DNA of 64,000 nucleotides from positions 40,947,165-41,011,164 of the forward strand of contig NC_087064.1 in NCBI RefSeq assembly GCF_963678635.1, read 5' to 3'. A model generated the notes under the pieces. The model was not told the origin of the DNA and ran no database searches. It was given only the letters and a program-made list of their open reading frames with translations. Numbering within the stretch: position 1 is the first letter of the stretch; the number at the start of each line of letters is the position of its first letter. Positions 58,651 through 64,000 of the stretch are shown piece by piece. Made by a program: the position numbers and the translations under genes. This DNA is from Symsagittifera roscoffensis (Eukaryota > Xenacoelomorpha > Acoela > Convolutidae).

Positions 58651-59202
58651 TTGCAAAAAGTTCGGACAGACAGAATTAATTGAAAAGAGCAACTGTCTAG
58701 ACATCAACGGAAATTGAAACTGAAATAAACATAACGTCGAAAGATCATAAAGCAGAGTTTCGCTCAAAACTTATAACCACGGCGGGCAATTGCATCCGAA
58801 GCGTCGATAAGTAGGCCTTGAAACAGGAAAAACATTGCTCAGGTTGGCTGATGTTTTTCTGCGATTATTTTCCAAAATTTGAATAATTTGATCATCTTTA
58901 CTTCCGTTTTTTGGAGGTGGAGGTGGGGGGTGGTGTTTAATTTGTTTTTTTTTGTTGTTGAAAATAACTCTAGATTTCAATTTTTTAACTTATTTTACGA
59001 ACTGTTTTATAGTAAAATCTGGATGTTCATCGCAGTATTTAAAAAATAGGCTAGGATAATCATCGGATAATCAACGATCATGCATTTTGAATTTGGTCTG
59101 ACAAAAAATTCAAGGTTGTTCGGCTTCAGATTCTGCATGCAAAAAACGTCGAAAAGAATTGATTGCTCCTTTTAATTAAATCTGTCTGTCCAAATTTTTT
59201 GC
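58651..59202. mobile_element. Candidate foldback/MITE element 1
   Basis: Ends are a roughly 40-base imperfect inverted repeat containing GGACAGACAGAATTAA (left) and its complement TTAAATCTGTCTGTCC (right), bordered by GAGCAA/TTGCTC. No coding capacity: the short minus frame at 58980-58771 is low-complexity. Confidence 0.55.
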
Positions 59203-59226
59203 TACTAAATATAGCAATATAAGAGA

Positions 59227-59428
59227 GTTGCAAAAATTTGGAACAGACAGAATTAAATAAAAAGAGCAAATTACGGGCAAATGACCTATTTCAGAAACCT
59301 GTTGCATGCAACAGATAGTTTTTCGGACAGACTCAAGGTCGCCCGAAAACTCAAATTTGCATGCAAAAATTGCTCAAAATTGGCAGATTGCTCTTTTTAA
59401 TTATTTCAGTCTGTTCCAAATTTTTGCT
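59227..59428. mobile_element. Candidate foldback/MITE element 2
   Basis: Same terminal inverted repeat family as 58651-59202 (left arm 59227-59269, right arm 59388-59430), about 200 bases, adjacent in tandem. The inner arms of the two elements also face each other as a 40-base palindrome across 59163-59269. Confidence 0.55.
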
Positions 59429-59511
59429 ACTTATTATATTGGTGACGCGCTCAATTGTTACTGTCAAATTGTTGGCAATATAATTAATTAACTTAAAACA
59501 ACCGTTTTTTT

Positions 59512-59660
59512 GACCAACTAAGTTTTTTGACCAATTAAATGTAGGTCCAGAATTGTTGACCAATTAAATAAAGGTTCAAATTTGTTGACCAATTAAATGT
59601 AGTTTCAAATTTATTGACCAATTAAATGTAGGTTCAGATTTATTGACCAGATTTATTCAG
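59512..59660. repeat. 29-bp minisatellite, five copies
   Basis: TTGACCAATTAAATGTAG-type units: the word GACCA recurs every 29 bases at 59529, 59558, 59587, 59616 and 59645, with a further partial copy at 59512. Confidence 0.9.
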
Positions 59661-59923
59661 ATTTGGTGACCGAAAAAGATAATGCCAACAGTTTGGCATT
59701 AACTATAAATAAAAATCTTAATTTGACCTCCACGGGGCAAGGTAGGCATGTCTAAATGATTTTTGATTACTGATACCTGTCAAAAGTGCTTATGTTCAAC
59801 TCAATGGGTCTGTCTGCAAGCAGTTGAGCTCGGAAAACCGCAGTCGAACAGACGTGTGTATTGAAATAAAAACTTCATCTAGCTTTGGAATCGGTAGAAA
59901 ATTGGAACTTGCAGAGAATAACA

Positions 59924-60826
59924 ATGAGTGAAAGCAAAAATAAGCTAATTATTAAGAACATGAAACCGAACCCTTGCCTAGGAGTAATCCGATTGGACTA
60001 CGATTATCCGGCAGCTAAGGGCGACATCGATTGTCCGGATACTTTCTGCTACGATGTGTACTACAAAGTGGTGCCTGGACTCACCTTTGAAATGTGTCAG
60101 AGGGGAAAACTGAAAGGTGAGGTGAGAACTCGTTTCCAGGAATCAATTGACTGGCTGATGACAGAGAAGAAAGTCTCGTGTATCACTGGCGACTGTGGTT
60201 TCATGATGTACTATCAAGGCTTCGCGATGAAGGAAATCAGACGAGAGAGATCTGTGGCGAGTGTGATGAGTTCTCTCATTCAGATTCCAGCCATGCTTTG
60301 CGGACTGTCAGTTGAGGAAGACATAATGGTTCTGACAGCCAACGAAGAAAACTTGCAGAAGATGGAACCTCACTTCAAGGAGTCAGGTCTTAACATCAAC
60401 CAGAAACGAATCCACATAGTAGGTTGCGACAATGTTCCAGGATTTGAAGCTGTAGCTTAGGGCGGCAAAGTGGACACTAAGAAAGTTCAGCCCGGAATTT
60501 TTGCTCTTGTGAAGGAAAAGCTTAACGAGTTCCCTAAAACCAAGGCTATTTTACTAGAGTGCACTGAACTACCACACTATGCGAACGCAATTAGATGTGA
60601 AATTGGTCTTCCGGTGTTTGACGCTATCACCTGCTGTAATTTCTTCATCAATGGATTCCAAGAAGAGGATCGGTTTGGGAAGCAGGGATGGCGGGAGGAC
60701 TGGGACGGAGTGCAAGAAGAATACATTTTCGCCCAAAATGTGAAATTAGAAAATAAGGTGTATCTGGTCAACAAACCCACGACAGCTCCTATACCTGCCG
60801 AGTTTACTACCACTAATAATTGTTAA
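59924..60826 (+). pseudogene. Aspartate/glutamate racemase-like protein with one in-frame TAG
   Basis: 300 residues from ATG 59924 (AACAATGAG) to TAA 60824-60826, with a single TAG at codon 179 (60458-60460). Family marks: VIRLDYDYPAAKGDIDCP near the N-terminus, the first catalytic-type Cys91 in GDCGF, IVGCDNVPGFEAVA just before the stop, and the second Cys213 in LLECTELPHY. These enzymes invert the alpha carbon of acidic amino acids, or related hydantoins, with a two-cysteine acid/base pair. Both Cys are kept, one on each side of the stop. No shift or other damage is seen, and base composition is clearly coding. One base change (a Lys or Gln codon to TAG), programmed readthrough, or a sequencing error could each explain the stop. 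No introns. The start was chosen as the first ATG with a downstream family motif. Confidence 0.75.
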
Positions 60827-60911
60827 CTGGGCAGATTTTAATCGCAAAAATGCATTTTATTTGTAAATTAGTTTTGTGTGTTATGGTTGTCTTGTTTTAA
60901 ACGCGTTTTGA

Positions 60912-60917
60912 AATAAA
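60912..60917 (+). promoter_or_regulatory. Poly(A) signal AATAAA after the racemase-like gene
   Basis: AATAAA 86 bases past the stop codon, followed after 8 bases by an A8 run. It fits an ordinary polyadenylation signal. The A-run could also be the tail of a retrocopy. Confidence 0.5.
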
Positions 60918-61068
60918 AATTCTTTAAAAAAAACTATCTTCCAAACAAACGATGTGTACATTATGATTAGAGTAATACTTGGTTGTCGAAGAATTCTGAA
61001 TTTCTTGGTTTTCCCTTGATTTCATGAATTTCCATTGGTGGGGGACATAAGTGCGGATAGGAAAAAAA

Positions 61069-62430
61069 AACAATGACCATAATGTACGAATTTCCTTCAG
61101 AGGTTGGTGAAATTGGTCCCTTTGTGTCGAATGATATTCTGTGGTTAAATTGTAAACCTTGTCCTTTAAAATCTTGTTTTTCTGCGATTTGTTTTTGATG
61201 TGGGTATGGTTTATTTATTTGGCAAGTTATGCAATCATTGCATAATACTTTAATACAAATTGGTGCATTTGGAAAGTAAAAATTTTGGATGAAATCCGAG
61301 TAATTTTTTGTGATCCTGCATGTCCTTTAGTATTTAAGGAATGTGAAATGCTAGAAGTATCATACTTATTGGTGAACATGGTACTTTTAACTCTGATGTT
61401 TGATATTCTAAAGTATTTGTGTTCTCATTTATAGATGTATTGTTGAATTTTCTAAAGTATCTTAGAAGTGTTCTGCTTCCTAGAGTTGTGATATCTGCTT
61501 TTATGGGTTTTGTTTTATAGTATGACAAGATTTTAATTGTCTAATGACTGGGTCAAGAGTTTGGTATTTTTATAGTAGTTCAATTGTTAATTTCTCTGTA
61601 TTTGGTAGAAAGATGTTTTAAATTTCTAACTTTCAGAGAGGTATGGCATCGAGAGGGTCATGGAGGTTAAAAACTTGATTTTTTGTGTGTTTTGTATCGG
61701 TATCTGGAGGTCCTGATAAATTTATATTATCAGTTCAATTTTTTTTCTATTAAAGGGAATAGATTTGTCCTGCAAATTTTTGTTTGAGTGGTTTTTTTGT
61801 GTGTTGTTTTTGATCCATGATGAATGATATTGGTTTTAATGTAGAGTTTCGGCATACTTCATAATTATTAATTTATTAATCTAAATATAGTGGAAAGTGT
61901 TGTAAGGTTTGCATATTTGCATTCTAGTCTTGAAGATTTTTCGGCTTTTGCGGAAAAAACTTATTAATTTGTGTTTTTTTTTATTGTTGTTTTTCGTGTT
62001 AATACTTCAGGTGGTGTGTTTCTACCAAGTACAAGATTTTTTCCTGCTGTCCAAACTATATTTAGCTTTAAGATTATCCTTGAAATTAATTGAAATCTTT
62101 AAACTCTATGTTTTGGATTTGATTTCTGTGTGAAAAGGAAAATTATAGGTTTATGGTCTGTAAAGAGAACTATTGGATGTTTTGATCCAAGAAATAAAAA
62201 TTCATATTCGGTGAGGGTGTATTATATAGCTGTGAGTTCTCTCATAAGTTTAGAGAGTCTAAGTTCAGCTTAAGTAAATTGTCTTGAGTTTGCTGAAATG
62301 AGATTCTTTTTATTTGTTCCACTGTGTGATTATAGTAATGCTGCGCCAATGCCAAAATTTGAGGCGTCGCACATAGCATTAAATAGTTGATCTGGATCTA
62401 GGATGGTGTTTGATATTTGTTCAGTGAGAA
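61069..62430 (-). pseudogene. Integrase finger, tether and RNase H remnants (fourth copy)
   Basis: Minus-strand blocks match 47828-49300, including RNase H CDASNFGIGAALL near 62366-62340 and the later DHKP-type block near 62150. Many stops and shifts. No open frame exceeds 70 codons on the sense strand. Confidence 0.7.
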
Positions 62431-62559
62431 GTGTTTTTATTTCTTCAGATCTTTTGTGATGTTCTGTCGTCCATTCAAAAATATTTTGATGTCTGAGAAT
62501 GTTATGAAATGGTCTGAATTATAGTCGCGTTTTATAGACGCATTTACTTAAGAAAATTG

Positions 62560-63435
62560 AGCTTTTCTAGAAATTCTTGGATTTTCTATTTGTTTGATGG
62601 AGGTTGACGCTTTTTGGTTGCGTCTATGTGGGTTATTAATGGAGTGATCGTATTTCTTTTAAAAATATGTCCAAGGATTTTTACATGGGTGAGAAAAAAA
62701 TGTGATTTATCTGGGCTGCTTTCATGTTTTCTTTAAGTAGTATTAGATGATATTGTTCTAAGACATTAAAATTTTCGTGTTTTGTCTGTGATTGCATGAA
62801 AACTTCGTCTAAATATGTTATGAAATTTTTTACTGAGAATGAGTGGTCAAAAAACTTTGCTCATAAATGCTGAGAATGCTGCTGGTCCTATGGAAATTCC
62901 ATAGAAAAATCTATTAAATTCGCATTGTTGGTTTCCAAAGACGAATTGTGTTAAGCGTGGTGATTGTTCATCTAGTGGCATTCGATTGTATGCACTGTTC
63001 ATGTCAGCTGTTGTGAAATATTTTCCTCTTATCTTTGTGAAAATTACTTGAATTGGTTCTTTAGGCAAATTACATTTATATTCATCAGTGAGTGAATTTG
63101 AGATATCTTGCGTCTTGTACGATTTTTAATTCTTACCCTTACGGGATTTATGATTGTGTTTCATTTTGTTTGTACTTCTTTCTTTACTGGGAAATAATTT
63201 CAAATTGTTCTAGAATTTCTAGTAATCTATTAATTTTTTCTTGCAAGTGAGTTGGGATTTTACTTGTTCGTTGCTTTTTGGAAAATGCGTCAGGTTTCAG
63301 AGGTAGTTGTAATGGTGAATTTACTTTTCCAACATCAAATTTAGATGTGGCGTAAACCATTGGATATATTAGTAGCAGTTCGGCTAGTTGTTTAAATTCT
63401 TTTTGTGTAATTTGAGAATGTTGAAAACTGAACAT
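62560..63435 (-). pseudogene. Reverse transcriptase remnants (fourth copy)
   Basis: Open pieces 63435-63184 and 63068-62847 on the minus strand, with FTTADMNSAYNRMPLDEQS and FNRFFYGISIGPAAFSAFMS. The active-site box reads ITYLDEVFMQS near 62810: the second Asp of YLDD is Glu here, whereas in the 18.6-kb element the first one is changed. Confidence 0.82.
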
Positions 63436-63538
63436 TGTGAGGATTTTTTTTGTTCCTTGGTGTGTTTTGATATCTGGAATGTCGGTTTAAATTAGAGTAA
63501 TTTTGTAAAAAAGTCTGTTTTTCGTTTGTTATCACTTA

Positions 63539-63802
63539 TCATTTTTTAAATTGATAATTTTCGTTAAGAATTGTTGATTGACATATATTTAATAGTTTTA
63601 AAATATTATTTACTCTATATGCTGATTCTAATGCGGGAGAGATTGTTGTATTTGTTTGGCAATAACCTAGAAGTCCTAGAGGTAATGTTATTTTGAATGG
63701 AGAATTATTGTATATATGTAGTGAAAAGGTATCTGAATTTATGTTTTTCGTGTATTTGATGGATGAGATTGTTACTCGGAAAAATTTGTGAATTGGTTTC
63801 AA
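63539..63802 (-). pseudogene. Protease-RT linker (fourth copy)
   Basis: 88 codons open on the minus strand, with IHKFFRVTISSIKY and LPLGLLGYCQTN, matching 50590-50330. The bases from 63803 to 64000 continue the same linker with a frameshift. Confidence 0.7.
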
Positions 63803-64000
63803 ATAAAGGTCTGACAGATATAGAGCCGTTGTTTATTTTGTTTCATGTTATATTGATGGTGTTTATTTACTGAAAAGTTATATGAATATCCTGCTAGTGA
63901 TTCCAGGTGTTTTCGTTCTTGGTTATAAATAGGATAGAATTTTGAGAAAATTGGTGGTTGTTTTTTTTGTCTTTGAAAAAAGTAAAGGATGAGTTTTTTG

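Larger units (their letters stand above)
61069..64000 (-). mobile_element. Fourth copy of the Gypsy-type element, protease to integrase start, truncated
   Basis: Collinear with minus-strand 47820-50770 of the 18.6-kb element. It starts abruptly at the beginning of the integrase core (ATGACCATAATGTAC, compare 47821) and runs off the window at 64000 in the protease-RT linker. It is clearly diverged from the 18.6-kb copy, so it is a separate old insertion. No LTR lies at its 61069 end. Confidence 0.85.

Overview
This is a eukaryotic nuclear window: AT-rich, gene-poor and dominated by decayed retroelements. Only two cellular protein genes are recognisable, and no intron is visible in either. At the left edge (1-520) is the 3' part of a BT1-type (folate/biopterin transporter) membrane protein, cut by a 200-base assembly gap. 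At 59924-60826 is an aspartate/glutamate racemase-like gene broken by one in-frame TAG. BT1 proteins are known mainly from protists, plants and cyanobacteria, while the retroelements (Gypsy-type with an envelope-like ORF, and a non-LTR element with an RNase H tail) look like those of animals and some protists. I cannot name the organism.

Most of the window belongs to one family of large Ty3/Gypsy-type LTR retrotransposons. The reference copy lies on the minus strand at 38360-57001 (18.6 kb). It has two 410-bp LTRs (TGG...TCA, about 94% alike by eye), a 4-bp target duplication (GTAG) and a primer-binding-site-like motif. In sense order it carries: a long leader; a short basic ORF (ORF0); gag with a CCHC knuckle; an aspartic protease; RT; RNase H; a DD35E integrase; a Pro-rich ORF; an envelope-like ORF; a further long ORF; small 3' ORF remnants; and the 3' LTR. 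All reading frames are broken. Taking the element out (one GTAG kept) brings an ORF at 38218-38359 into frame with 57006-57091, so the insertion split a coding sequence.

Two plus-strand relatives, 721-8530 and 10278-19032, lack gag-pol entirely but keep the post-integrase tail, Pro-rich ORF, envelope-like ORF, post-envelope ORF and 3' LTR. They share the same 3' flank, so they look like duplicates of one locus. At 19505-31770 lies a third plus-strand relative: a partial LTR and leader followed by a tandem array of five units (1.6-2.55 kb), each a copy of the element's 5' end (leader, ORF0, gag N-terminus). Four units contain an inverted duplication of ORF0 that forms a long hairpin. A fourth copy (61069-64000, minus) holds protease-to-integrase remnants and runs off the window.

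Between these lie a GC-richer non-LTR retrotransposon tail (9176-9762), candidate terminal-inverted-repeat elements (31957-33882, 34825-36768 with a minisatellite core, 37168-38042, 58651-59202, 59227-59428), and several minisatellites. No tRNA, rRNA or CRISPR array was recognised, although no dedicated RNA search could be run.
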